Below, piece by piece: positions 33,723 to 41,782 of a stretch of 64,000 nt of DNA. The notes under the pieces are model-generated. The model worked only from the letters and a program-made list of their open reading frames with translations, was not told the DNA's origin and made no database searches. A program made the translations under genes and the position numbers. Positions within the stretch are counted from its first letter, which is position 1; each line of letters begins with the position of its first letter. Where the stretch lies: assembly GCA_965246925.1 (NCBI GenBank), contig OZ251994.1, positions 2,790,001 through 2,854,000 of the forward strand, in the 5' to 3' direction. The stretch comes from JANPPS01 sp965246925 (GTDB lineage: Bacteria > Pseudomonadota > Alphaproteobacteria > Acetobacterales > Acetobacteraceae).

Positions 33723-34623
33723 CGGGCTCGTTGCCGCCTGTCATGTATGGTGGAAGGGCGAACGCTCCCGCGTGAACTTCAGGCGACCAATATCGTGTGT
33801 GCCCAAGGAGGCCGGCTTTTGCGGCCAAGCTGCTGATGCGCTCCCTCTCTAACCTGGACCTTAGCTCAGTATTGCTGGCAATCCCGAGTGCCATAAATCC
33901 ACCGACGTAAGTGGGAACAGCAACGCCGTAATTAGAAACGAATGTAAAGGCGGTCCGGCGCCGAGCATTCCCGCGCGAGAACTCCTCGCTCTGCATGAAC
34001 GGAACCCCGTTCTGATTGACGATGATACCCGTCTTCCCAAGAATACTAGAGCAAGATTGATAGAACGCGTCCGTAAACAAGACCTCACCGACACCTGCGG
34101 GATCCGTGCTGTCCACGATGATGACATCGTAAGGCTCACCGATGTGGTTGCGAACATAATCGATCGCGTCGGTAATGTTCAGCTCGAGGCGCGGATCGTC
34201 CCACGCAGTCCCGGCTAGTGCCGGCATGTGCTTTCGCGACAACCGAACGACCTCCGCATCGATCTCTGCGATTGTAACGCGCTCGACGCCGGGGTGACGC
34301 AGGATCTGCCGGAGCGCCCCTCCATCTCCCCCGCCGACGACCAGCACTCGTCTCGCCTGCCCATGGGTGAACATCGGCACGTGAACGATCATCTCCTGAT
34401 AGGCGAACTCGTCCCGCTCGGTCACCTGCACGGCACCATCCAACGTGAGGATCTTTCCGTGCGACGATGTCTGAAACACACAGATATGTTGAAACGGCGA
34501 GCGTGTTTCCGCGACAAGGACGGCGTCGGAGAAATACTGTCCCCAGCCGTTGAAGATTTCTTCTTTGAAAAGCATGTAAAAACTCTCGACCGGCAGGTCC
34601 AGGATTTCTCCTGGACCTGTCAT
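33703..34623 (-). CDS. speE: spermidine synthase (polyamine aminopropyltransferase)
   Basis: 306 residues. It transfers aminopropyl from decarboxylated SAM to putrescine. Signatures: WGQYFSDAVLV, LTLDGAVQVTERDEFAYQEMIVHVPMF, the SAM motif VLVVGGGDGGALRQILRH, VIIVDSTDPAGVGEVLF with the catalytic Asp, and the conserved NQNGVPFMQ. It follows speD in one operon (15-base gap) and ends inside the convergent BKACE gene. Codons are less GC-biased than in the flanking left-hand region. Confidence 0.95.
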   Translation of the reverse strand: MTGPGEILDLPVESFYMLFKEEIFNGWGQYFSDAVLVAETRSPFQHICVFQTSSHGKILTLDGAVQVTERDEFAYQEMIVHVPMFTHGQARRVLVVGGGDGGALRQILRHPGVERVTIAEIDAEVVRLSRKHMPALAGTAWDDPRLELNITDAIDYVRNHIGEPYDVIIVDSTDPAGVGEVLFTDAFYQSCSSILGKTGIIVNQNGVPFMQSEEFSRGNARRRTAFTFVSNYGVAVPTYVGGFMALGIASNTELRSRLERERISSLAAKAGLLGHTRYWSPEVHAGAFALPPYMTGGNEPVRTDQA

Positions 34624-34638
34624 TAGGCGGTAGAAAGA

Positions 34639-35121
34639 TTATGCGATCTGACCGCGGCGTTGCTCGTCGATGTCAAGCCGGTCGGGCGTGAAAGCCTCGC
34701 GCAAGACAGGGATCGCCCGGTGCGGATCGCAGGCTCCACACATGAATATGTCGATAGCCGCAAAGGCACGCTCGGGCCAGGTGTGGATCGAGATATGACT
34801 CTCAGCGAGTACGACCACCCCAGATACGCCGCCGTTGGGTGTGAAGTGGTGGAAGTGGCTGTGCAGAATAGTCGCTCCCGCCTTCAGAGCAGCCGATCGA
34901 AGCGCAGTGTCGATAAGCTCAGGGTCAGTTAGATTCGCGGCTCCCCATAAATCCACGAGCAGATGGGTGCCAGCGAAATGTACCCCATTCTTTTCCACAA
35001 AATAATCTTTTCTCTCCTCCACCTCAGACCCGAGGTTTTCAAAAGGAGAGAAGCTTGCAATCGTCGTCTGGTTTTCGCTCGGAAATTCCGAGACCATCCC
35101 CAGTTGAGCAAGTGCGTTCAT
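34639..35121 (-). CDS. speD: S-adenosylmethionine decarboxylase proenzyme (SpeH-type)
   Basis: 160 residues from the ATG at 35121; a GTG sits one codon earlier. The proenzyme self-cleavage site with the pyruvoyl-forming Ser is VLAESHISIHTWPE. HFAGTHLLVDLWGA and FMCGACDPHRAI are also diagnostic. N-terminal ~40 residues are longer than the short Thermotoga/Bacillus form. Supplies decarboxylated SAM to SpeE, its downstream neighbour. Confidence 0.94.
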   Translation of the reverse strand: MNALAQLGMVSEFPSENQTTIASFSPFENLGSEVEERKDYFVEKNGVHFAGTHLLVDLWGAANLTDPELIDTALRSAALKAGATILHSHFHHFTPNGGVSGVVVLAESHISIHTWPERAFAAIDIFMCGACDPHRAIPVLREAFTPDRLDIDEQRRGQIA

Positions 35122-35328
35122 CACGTACCCCCAAACCAGTAGATAGCCTGTTGGGCGGGATCGCCCCCTTCGGCCAAGAGCCGGGGTGTCTATATGCTAT
35201 GCAGCCTTCTTGCAAGCGTTAGTTTGACACTGATGCAAGTTACCGTGAAAGAGACACGTGATAGGCTCAATTGCCCCGGTTATTTGTACGCTGGCGATAG
35301 CTTCAGACGGACGGCTGTGCGAAGCGCT
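35122..35328. other. intergenic region between speD and fliP
   Basis: The 207 bases separate two minus-strand genes. The sequence is mixed in GC and includes TTGACA at 35224 on the plus strand and TTGCAA...TATAGA spacing on the minus strand (near 35211 and 35190) that could be a speD promoter. No gene is supported. Confidence 0.4.
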
Positions 35329-36081
35329 TCAGATCGGTAAGAAGCTTTGGACCAAGCTTCCTGAAACAAGCCTCCAGCCATCCACCATAACGAAGAAGAT
35401 GAGCTTGAACGGCAGCGAGACAGCATTGGGCGGCAGCATCATCATTCCAAGGCTCATGAGCACGCTGCCGACAACCAGATCGATGATCATGAAAGGTAGA
35501 TAAAGGAGGAATCCCATCTCGAAGGCGCGCCTCAGCTCACCAATCATGAAGGCAGGAATGAGCGCGCGCCAGGACGTTTCGCTTGGCGGGCTAGCACTAG
35601 GAAGCTTCGCAATGTCGAGGAAGAATTGCAGGTCGGCATCCCGGGCATTCACAAGCATGAAGTGATGGAACGGCCGCACCGTTTCCTGAAAACCGGTGAT
35701 CTCGCTAACGCCACCCTCAATCATGGGCGACAGCCCCTGCTGCCAAGCTTGATCCATCGTCGGTTGCATTACAAAAAAAGTAAGGAATAACGACAAGCCG
35801 ATGATCACAGAATTCGGCGGGGTTCCCTGGGCGCCAATAGCGCTGCGAAGAATCGAGAGCACGATGACGATCCTCGTGAACGCTGTGACCATCACCAAGA
35901 GGCTTGGAGCGAGCGAGAGGACGGTGACTAACGCCGTAAGTTGGACGATTCTCCCCGTAGCACCTCCGCTACCACCGCTGCCAAGATCGATATTGACGGA
36001 CTGGGCTAAACATTCTCCTGGTATAAGGATAAATGTTGCGAGCAGGCACAAGCTGCAAAGGGCACCCACCAAGCGGCTCAA
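35329..36081 (-). CDS. fliP: flagellar export gate protein FliP
   Basis: 250 residues. A cleavable signal (LCLLATFILIPGECLAQ) is followed by the membrane core with family stretches LSLAPSLLVMVTAFTRIVIVLSILRSAIG, TFFVMQPTMDQAW, IPAFMIGELRRAFEMGFLLYLPFMIIDLVV and the terminal SLPFKLIFFVMVDGW. FliP forms the pore of the flagellar type III export gate with FliQ and FliR. Its start overlaps the fliO stop (ATGA). Confidence 0.96.
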   Translation of the reverse strand: MSRLVGALCSLCLLATFILIPGECLAQSVNIDLGSGGSGGATGRIVQLTALVTVLSLAPSLLVMVTAFTRIVIVLSILRSAIGAQGTPPNSVIIGLSLFLTFFVMQPTMDQAWQQGLSPMIEGGVSEITGFQETVRPFHHFMLVNARDADLQFFLDIAKLPSASPPSETSWRALIPAFMIGELRRAFEMGFLLYLPFMIIDLVVGSVLMSLGMMMLPPNAVSLPFKLIFFVMVDGWRLVSGSLVQSFLPI

Positions 36082-36368
36082 TTGAGAGCACCCGGCTCGG
36101 CCGAGCTGGAAGTAGCGCGATCTAGCCAGCCAAGAGAGGTCTCGTTCGATGCGCTGAGGAGGAGCAGTAACTCTCTTCCATCACAGGAAATGAGCCTTAG
36201 TTGGCGATTGCGGTCGAGCTGCAGAGTCTCAGTTTCAAGCAGCCGTCTGGCAGCCGTAAGGTTGCTTCTGCGTGAAAACGCGTAAAGCCGCGCGAAGCCG
36301 AAAATCAAGCTCACGACCAGCGCAAGACTTAGCGCAGGATACCAGCTTTCTAGGAATGCAGCGTGCAT
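36078..36368 (-). CDS. fliO: flagellar assembly membrane protein FliO-like
   Basis: 96 residues: one N-terminal membrane segment (YPALSLALVVSLIFGFARLYAF) and a short cytoplasmic domain with RRLLETETLQLDRNRQLRLISCDGRELLLLLS...LGWL, matching FliO (IdVG-type LLETxxLDxxRxLxLVxxDGR). FliO helps assemble the FliP ring. It overlaps both neighbours (4 bases with fliP, 19 bases with the upstream gene). Confidence 0.85.
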   Translation of the reverse strand: MHAAFLESWYPALSLALVVSLIFGFARLYAFSRRSNLTAARRLLETETLQLDRNRQLRLISCDGRELLLLLSASNETSLGWLDRATSSSAEPGALN

Positions 36369-36667
36369 TGTTCTGCCTTTTGGCTTGTGTGACGTTCATT
36401 GACCCGGATCGCAGTTGAAAGTGACACTAAGTCATTGAGGGTCAGCTCTAGATAGGGCCGCATCCCCAGACCTGCGCTGGGCGGTAGATCAAGGCATGCC
36501 GCACAAAGCTGACCGACGGCGACGTCCAGCCCTGCAATGTCCACCGGTCGTCCGGACTGAACCATCGCAGCGGCGATGCTGATCATACGGGAGATCCGAG
36601 TGCCACGCGCCTTGATCGTCGCGACAGCGATGTGGTCGTTGCACCCTAGGAAAATACTATCCTCCAT
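36350..36667 (-). CDS. hypothetical protein at head of fliOP operon
   Basis: 105 residues, ATG at 36667, no recognised domain. Soluble, mixed alpha/beta prediction by eye, with a hydrophobic middle (ISIAAAMVQSG, DIAGLDVAVGQLCAACLDLPP). Because it overlaps fliO and starts at the divergent flagellar promoter region, it is probably co-expressed and may have a flagellar role. Not recognisable as FlgN, FliX or FlbT. Confidence 0.55.
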   Translation of the reverse strand: MEDSIFLGCNDHIAVATIKARGTRISRMISIAAAMVQSGRPVDIAGLDVAVGQLCAACLDLPPSAGLGMRPYLELTLNDLVSLSTAIRVNERHTSQKAEQCTLHS

Positions 36668-36782
36668 GAGGGCATCTTAGGCGTCAACAGGTTAAGAAAC
36701 CGTTTCACTCGCTCTAGGCCATCCGAAACATTTAATTAACCTTTTCCTCCTATCAATTGGGAAAGCAGAGGCGAATCGATTG
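36668..36782. promoter_or_regulatory. divergent flagellar promoter region
   Basis: The 115 bases between the fliOP-side start (36667) and flgB (36783) must promote both operons. They are AT-rich and contain TTAAGAAACCGTTTC at 36693-36707, a partial match to the alphaproteobacterial CtrA box (TTAA-N7-TTAA), and TTAATTAACC at 36732-36741, another CtrA-like half site. No sigma-54 GG-GC element was seen. Regulatory identity is inference. Confidence 0.4.
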
Positions 36783-37166
36783 ATGCAATCTTCTACAACT
36801 GATCTCTTTAGGCTTGCTGAGACTAGGCTTTCATGGCTCGACTCACGCCAAGAAGCCCTTTCTCAGAATGTCGCGAACGCCAACACTCCGGGCTTCAAAG
36901 CCAAAGACGTGAGATCGTTTGCTTCCGTGCTGGAGCAGGCGGGAGGTCCGCTGTTCTTGCAACAATCATCACCCCTGCATCTGACCGGCTCCACGCCGGC
37001 CGCCCCTTCTTTGGCGACAAAAAGTGCTAAGTCACCAGACGGCAACACTGTCAGTATCGAAGATCAGCTCACTAAGATTGCTGATACTTCAATGAACCAG
37101 CAACTAGTCGGCAATATTTATCGTAAATACACAAGTCTTTTTCGTCTTGCCTTAGGCCGGAGCTGA
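36783..37166 (+). CDS. flgB: flagellar basal-body rod protein FlgB
   Basis: 127 residues from the ATG at 36783; an adjacent TTG at 36780 is possible, and GAGG lies upstream. N-terminal rod-protein motif LSQNVANANTPGFKAKDVRSF and C-terminal helix TSMNQQLVGNIYRKYTSLFRLALG are diagnostic. FlgB is the proximal rod subunit. Head of the flgB-flgC-fliE-fliQ-fliR-flhB run. Confidence 0.94.
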   Translation: MQSSTTDLFRLAETRLSWLDSRQEALSQNVANANTPGFKAKDVRSFASVLEQAGGPLFLQQSSPLHLTGSTPAAPSLATKSAKSPDGNTVSIEDQLTKIADTSMNQQLVGNIYRKYTSLFRLALGRS

Positions 37167-37170
37167 CATC

Positions 37171-37578
37171 ATGGATCTATCCAAAGCACTACAGATCTCA
37201 TCCAAAGGCATGGAAGTGCAAACGACCCGCCTGCGTATCATTGCGGAGAACCTCGCGAACCAAGATACGACCGGCTCTACGCCCGGTGCAAATCCATTCC
37301 GCCGAAAAGTCATAACGTTTGAGAACCGCCTGAATGATGCGCTCGGCACAGAAACGGTCAAGGTGAAATCCATTTCCACCGATAAGACCGAGTTCCCCCT
37401 GCGATTCGACCCGTCCAATCCCGCGGCCGACCCCAAGGGATACGTGAAAACCCCCAACATCAATAGCTTTACCGAGGTGATGGATATGAGGGAGGCGCAA
37501 AGAAGCTATAGTGCCAATCTGAATGTTCTGGACGTCACTCGAACCATGCTGACACGCACGATCGAGTTGCTGAAATGA
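37171..37578 (+). CDS. flgC: flagellar basal-body rod protein FlgC
   Basis: 135 residues, 4 bases after flgB. MEVQTTRLRIIAENLANQDTTGSTPGANPFRRK is the rod motif with insertion typical of FlgC. The C-terminus has VKTPNINSFTEVMDMREAQRSYSANLNVLDVTRTMLTRTIELL. Overlaps fliE by 4 bases (ATGA). Confidence 0.95.
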   Translation: MDLSKALQISSKGMEVQTTRLRIIAENLANQDTTGSTPGANPFRRKVITFENRLNDALGTETVKVKSISTDKTEFPLRFDPSNPAADPKGYVKTPNINSFTEVMDMREAQRSYSANLNVLDVTRTMLTRTIELLK

Positions 37579-37877
37579 GCATCCCTACCTTGACCGTAAG
37601 CCCGGCCGCAGCGGCCAGCGCATATGCTAAGATCGACGCCGGAGGGGAGCCAAGCACGGACACCGGCTTTGCCGCCGTTCTTCAGAACGCCGTCGGCTCC
37701 GCGATACAGGCCGGCCACGCCGCCGATACACAAAGTATAGGCGCCATTACCGGCAAGGGCAATCTGACGGATGTCGTCGCGGCGATCTCCCATGCTGACC
37801 TTGCTCTGCAGACTGCTGTCGCAATCCGGGACCGGGTCGTTTCGGCCTATCAGGAAGTCATGCGGATGGCGATCTAA
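37575..37877 (+). CDS. fliE: flagellar hook-basal body complex protein FliE
   Basis: 100 residues. The C-terminal LTDVVAAISHADLALQTAVAIRDRVVSAYQEVMRMAI is the FliE signature. FliE links the MS ring or export gate with the rod. Coupled to flgC by ATGA overlap; fliQ begins 3 bases after its stop. Confidence 0.94.
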   Translation: MSIPTLTVSPAAAASAYAKIDAGGEPSTDTGFAAVLQNAVGSAIQAGHAADTQSIGAITGKGNLTDVVAAISHADLALQTAVAIRDRVVSAYQEVMRMAI

Positions 37878-37880
37878 TCA

Positions 37881-38150
37881 GTGGACTCCGAGGTTCAGGC
37901 TGTCTTGCGGGAGGCTATCTGGGTCATGCTCAAGCTGGGTGGCCCGATGCTCATCTCGGCGTTGCTCATAGGGCTGGTCATCTCGCTCGTCCAAGCAGTC
38001 ACTCAAATCAACGAAGCAACCTTAGCCTTCCTTCCCAAGTTACTAGCTCTCTGCGGCGTGCTGGTCATCATGGCGCCATTCATGACTGCGACAATGAATG
38101 ATTTCATGCGGAACCTGGCGGACCGCATCGTCCAAGCCGGTGGCCAGTGA
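37881..38150 (+). CDS. fliQ: flagellar export gate protein FliQ
   Basis: 89 residues, GTG start. Two membrane helices with family segments REAIWVMLKLGGPMLISALLIGLVISLVQAVTQINEATLAFLPKL. FliQ forms the export gate with FliP (divergent operon) and FliR (next gene). Confidence 0.94.
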   Translation: MDSEVQAVLREAIWVMLKLGGPMLISALLIGLVISLVQAVTQINEATLAFLPKLLALCGVLVIMAPFMTATMNDFMRNLADRIVQAGGQ

Positions 38151-38171
38151 TGTTCGAAAGACCTAAACTCT

Positions 38172-38939
38172 GTGACTGAGCAGGAATGGTTGGCAGCCTT
38201 GCCAAACTGGGCCTTCGCGTTTTCAATCGTGTTGACCCGTTCCAGTCTAGTAGTCATGCTGATGCCGGGGCTGGGCGAGGTGGAAGCGCCTGCCATGGTT
38301 CGTGCCGGCATCAGCCTTGCTTTGGCGATGTTGATCACTCCAGTGATCGGTCAGATATCTTCACCAGATCATCCCGTTTTGGCTGCACAGATGATCGCAG
38401 CCGAGATGCTCGTCGGTGGATGTTTGGGATGGCTCGGCCGCTTGCCGGTCTTAGCTTTAGGAATGGCCGGCGCCTTCATAAGCTATATGCTTGGCCTTTC
38501 GAGTGTCGTGCAATACGACCCCGCTTTAGGCGGCCAATCCTCGGCTTTATCACGAGTTCTGGGTCTAGCCGGGCCCGTCCTGCTTCTAAGCAGTGGATTG
38601 ATCAGCCTGCCCATTGCAGCTTTAGCCGGAAGCTACGGCCTGTTCCCACCCGGTACGATCCTTCCAAGCGCCGACCTTGCAGACCTCTTCACCAACGCGC
38701 TGGTGCAATGCTTCGGAATGGCGCTGCAACTGTCTTCCCCGTTTATCATAGCCACTCTCTTACTCCAGATCGGCCTTTCTATATTGGCGCGCTTGGTTCC
38801 CCAGCTGCAACTCTATACTGCCGCGATGCCCGGCCAGATACTCGGAGGTCTCACGCTATTTGGAGCACTGATATCAGCCGTATTTTCGCAATGGGGCGTA
38901 GAGGTACAGGAGGCCTGGAGCAGGTTGCCCGGGTTATGA
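38172..38939 (+). CDS. fliR: flagellar export gate protein FliR
   Basis: 255 residues, GTG start, about six membrane segments. FSIVLTRSSLVVMLMPGLGE..APAMVRAGISLALAMLI, and GMALQLSSPFIIATLLLQIGLSILARLVPQLQLYTAAMPGQILGG match FliR. Followed by flhB after 6 bases. Confidence 0.94.
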   Translation: MTEQEWLAALPNWAFAFSIVLTRSSLVVMLMPGLGEVEAPAMVRAGISLALAMLITPVIGQISSPDHPVLAAQMIAAEMLVGGCLGWLGRLPVLALGMAGAFISYMLGLSSVVQYDPALGGQSSALSRVLGLAGPVLLLSSGLISLPIAALAGSYGLFPPGTILPSADLADLFTNALVQCFGMALQLSSPFIIATLLLQIGLSILARLVPQLQLYTAAMPGQILGGLTLFGALISAVFSQWGVEVQEAWSRLPGL

Positions 38940-38945
38940 TGTGCA

Positions 38946-39998
38946 ATGGCTGAATCGAGCGGTGAGCGGTCGCTACCAGCGACGGAAACCAGGATCCGCC
39001 GGGCACGGGAGGAGGGGCAGTCACCGTTGTCCCGTGAAGGGGTTGCTGCCGCCTCACTCGGTGCACTGACGGTCATATTTATATACTTAGTCCCGTTCAC
39101 CCTGCAGCACTTCAAAGAACGGCTTACCGGAATGCTGATCGTCGCTGACCTTGCAGCGGAGACGACCCTACAAAGTGTGATCACAAGCTTCTTAGCCACG
39201 ACGCTACCTATACTATCGCTGATTCTCTTTGCCGGCGCGGCTGCCGTATTTTTGCAAACCGGTTTCCTGATCAAGCCGGTTAATACGCTCTTAGACATGG
39301 CCCGGCTCAGCCCTGCACGCGGCGTTGCGAAAATCTTCAGCCTAGATGCATCGGTCGATCTGCTGAAATCTGTCGTAAAAGCGACCATTCTTGGTTGGGC
39401 AGTTTGGAAAGGTGTCAACGGTGCACTGCCCAACCTTATGCACACATTGCAACTTGGACCTTTTGCGACAGTGGGCGTTTTATCCAGTCTCCTCGGAAAT
39501 CTGCTGACTACCTTGCTGGTCGTGCAGCTGCTGATCACAGTGCTCGATGTTACGTGGGTTCGGTATCGGTTCTCCAGCAAGCTGAAAATGAGCCTGCAGG
39601 ATATCAAGCAAGAGAGCCGAGAGGCTGAGGGCGATCCGGTCTACAAATCGCGCTTGAGGCAAATCAGGATGGCCCGCGCACGTAAGCGTATGATGGCCGC
39701 CGTTGCCAAGGCGACCGTGGTGATCACCAATCCCACGCACTATGCCGTCGCGTTGTCTTACGAACAAGGCGGCAAGTCCGCGCCGAGGATCGTGGCGAAG
39801 GGAGTGGACGAGGTCGCTGCCCGGATCCGAGCAGCGGCTGAACGTAGCGGCGTATCTATCGTTCCTAATCCCCTCTTAGCTCGCTCACTTTATACGATGC
39901 CGCTCGACGCCGAAATAACGCCGGAACACTTCAAGACGGTCGCTGAGATCATCGCGTATGTTTGGCGCCTGAAATCTCAAGTTGGTGTTTCGGGTTAG
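38946..39998 (+). CDS. flhB: flagellar export switch protein FlhB
   Basis: 350 residues. Four N-terminal membrane helices, linker with MSLQDIKQESREAEGDP, and the autocleavage site NPTH (VVITNPTHYAVALSYEQG) that switches export specificity. N-terminus ATETRIRRAREEGQSPLSREG is typical of the family. End of the flgB operon; other gate and ring genes (flhA, fliF, fliI) are not in the window. Confidence 0.96.
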   Translation: MAESSGERSLPATETRIRRAREEGQSPLSREGVAAASLGALTVIFIYLVPFTLQHFKERLTGMLIVADLAAETTLQSVITSFLATTLPILSLILFAGAAAVFLQTGFLIKPVNTLLDMARLSPARGVAKIFSLDASVDLLKSVVKATILGWAVWKGVNGALPNLMHTLQLGPFATVGVLSSLLGNLLTTLLVVQLLITVLDVTWVRYRFSSKLKMSLQDIKQESREAEGDPVYKSRLRQIRMARARKRMMAAVAKATVVITNPTHYAVALSYEQGGKSAPRIVAKGVDEVAARIRAAAERSGVSIVPNPLLARSLYTMPLDAEITPEHFKTVAEIIAYVWRLKSQVGVSG

Positions 39999-40006
39999 TC
40001 CATTCC

Positions 40007-40020
40007 GTTCACGCCTGTTC
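40007..40020 (+). promoter_or_regulatory. SOS-box-like motif upstream of recA
   Basis: GTTC-acgcct-GTTC lies about 115 bases before recA. The alphaproteobacterial LexA box is GTTC-N7-GTTC; this one has a 6-base spacer, so it is a near match only. It overlaps no gene. Confidence 0.25.
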
Positions 40021-40136
40021 TTGCTATGTGTGAGCTACACACGTAAACAGCGAGCAGACCTCATCGTATTCGCCCTGGTTGTGGGCCGAGCGAGGTGGCA
40101 GAGTAGAGCTTAACGTCGGGTAACGAGGGTTCATAA

Positions 40137-41177
40137 ATGGACAAGGGCAAGGCGCTTGACGCAGCGCTCATTCAAATTGAACGGGCATTTGGCAAGGGTT
40201 CAATCATGCGGATGGGCGCCAAAGCCGGCGACCAACAGATAGAGGTAATTCCCTCTGGTTCATTAGGGCTAGACTTAGCATTGGGAATCGGCGGCCTACC
40301 TCGCGGCCGCATTCTTGAAATCTACGGTCCTGAAAGTTCCGGCAAAACCACGCTCGCTCTACATGCGATTGCAGAGGCGCAGCGCCGGGGCGGCACGTGC
40401 GCCTTCATTGATGCAGAGCATGCACTTGACCCGATCTACGCCCGCAAACTAGGGGTGGATGTAGATAATCTCCTCCTCAGCCAGCCCGACGGAGGCGAGC
40501 AGGCGCTTGAAATTTGTGATACTCTGATCCGTTCTGGCGCGGTCGATATAGTCGTCGTGGATAGTGTTGCAGCGCTTGTTCCACGTGCTGAGCTCGAAGG
40601 AGAAATGGGCGACACGCATGTCGGCCTGCATGCGCGCCTCATGAGTCAAGCTCTTCGGAAATTGACGGGAAGCGTTTCAAAATCGCACACCATGCTTATT
40701 TTTCTGAATCAGATCCGCCTTAAGATCGGCGTGATGTTCGGTAATCCAGAGACGACGACGGGTGGGAATGCACTCAAGTTTTATGCGTCCATCCGCATGG
40801 AAATTCGTAGGATCGGGCAGATCAAAGATCGCGAAGAGGTTGTTGGCAATCAAACCCGGGTCAAAGTGGTCAAAAATAAACTCGCTCCACCTTTCAGACA
40901 GGTCGAGTTCGATATCATGTATGGCGAAGGTATAAGCAAAGTTGGTGAACTAATCGATCTAGGCGTCAAAGCTAACGTAGTGGAGAAGTCCGGGGCTTGG
41001 TTTAGTTTCGATAGCACCCGTATCGGCCAGGGCCGAGAGAACGCCAAGCAGTTTCTGCGAGATCATCGGGAGATGGCTGATGTCATCGAGAAGCGGGTTC
41101 GCGAGCAATCGGGCGTGGTGGCCAACTCCATGATCACTCTTCCCGAAGAAGGAGATGAGTCGGAGGCGGCCGAGTAG
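40137..41177 (+). CDS. recA: recombinase RecA
   Basis: 346 residues, full length. Walker A GPESSGKTT, Walker B IVVVDSVAALVPRAELEGEMGD, L2 loop FGNPETTTGGNALKFYASIR, and acidic C-terminus. Catalyses homologous pairing and LexA autocleavage. A few core positions differ from most RecA (SQPDGGEQ instead of SQPDTGEQ; GLHARLM instead of GLQARLM). ATG with GAGG upstream. Codons are much less GC-rich than in the 0-33 kb genes. Confidence 0.97.
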   Translation: MDKGKALDAALIQIERAFGKGSIMRMGAKAGDQQIEVIPSGSLGLDLALGIGGLPRGRILEIYGPESSGKTTLALHAIAEAQRRGGTCAFIDAEHALDPIYARKLGVDVDNLLLSQPDGGEQALEICDTLIRSGAVDIVVVDSVAALVPRAELEGEMGDTHVGLHARLMSQALRKLTGSVSKSHTMLIFLNQIRLKIGVMFGNPETTTGGNALKFYASIRMEIRRIGQIKDREEVVGNQTRVKVVKNKLAPPFRQVEFDIMYGEGISKVGELIDLGVKANVVEKSGAWFSFDSTRIGQGRENAKQFLRDHREMADVIEKRVREQSGVVANSMITLPEEGDESEAAE

Positions 41178-41179
41178 CG

Positions 41180-41626
41180 ATGCCAGATACGGTCGGCTGG
41201 TCCGAGGCACCGGGCGAGCAGCTTGTCGAACGTGATTATGCATTGATCGAGGCCGCGCGTTCGGTGCTGCTCGCGCACTACCGGCCTTTCTGGCACACGG
41301 TGGGCGCCGCGCTTAGATCGAGGGATGGCCGTGTTTGGACGGGTGTTCACCTTGGTGCGACCGTGGGGCGGCTTTCGATTTGCGCGGAGGCTATCGCGCT
41401 CGGGCGCGTCATCATGGACGGTGATGCCACGATTGAGTGCGCGGTAGCTGTGCGCCATCCTAAACCTGAAGAGAGCCAAAGAGAGATCGCCGTCGTGTCA
41501 CCCTGTGGTGCCTGCCGCGAGAACCTGATGGACTATGATCCCTCGGCGCTGGTTATCGTCCAGACACTACAAGGGCTCCGCAAAGTTCAAATCCGTCACA
41601 TGCTTCCGTTCCCCTACCAACGATGA
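41180..41626 (+). CDS. cytidine-deaminase-superfamily protein
   Basis: 148 residues, 2 bases after recA. Zn site residues: CAEAIALG (Cys, catalytic Glu) and SPCGACRENLMDY (two Cys), the cytidine deaminase / blasticidin-S-deaminase arrangement. N-terminus WHTVGAALRSRDGRVWTGVHLG matches the family substrate-entry strand. Might deaminate cytidine or a modified nucleoside; it is probably co-transcribed with recA. Confidence 0.85.
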   Translation: MPDTVGWSEAPGEQLVERDYALIEAARSVLLAHYRPFWHTVGAALRSRDGRVWTGVHLGATVGRLSICAEAIALGRVIMDGDATIECAVAVRHPKPEESQREIAVVSPCGACRENLMDYDPSALVIVQTLQGLRKVQIRHMLPFPYQR

Positions 41627-41782
41627 CGGCGCTCGTCGGAGCGGACTGGGTTGCAAGCAGTGTTCCCTGCTGATACCCGCTTTCAACGCGTTCGTTTTTG
41701 TGCACAGAGCGGGCAAACCCGGGTTGAATCTGGACTAGGGTATCTCGTGCGATAGCTGATCTAAAGGACTTACCAAAAAGCC

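Noticed and set aside
40007..40020. True LexA box before recA
   Set aside because: The spacer between the GTTC halves is 6, not 7, and the position is far from the start; kept only as a low-confidence site.
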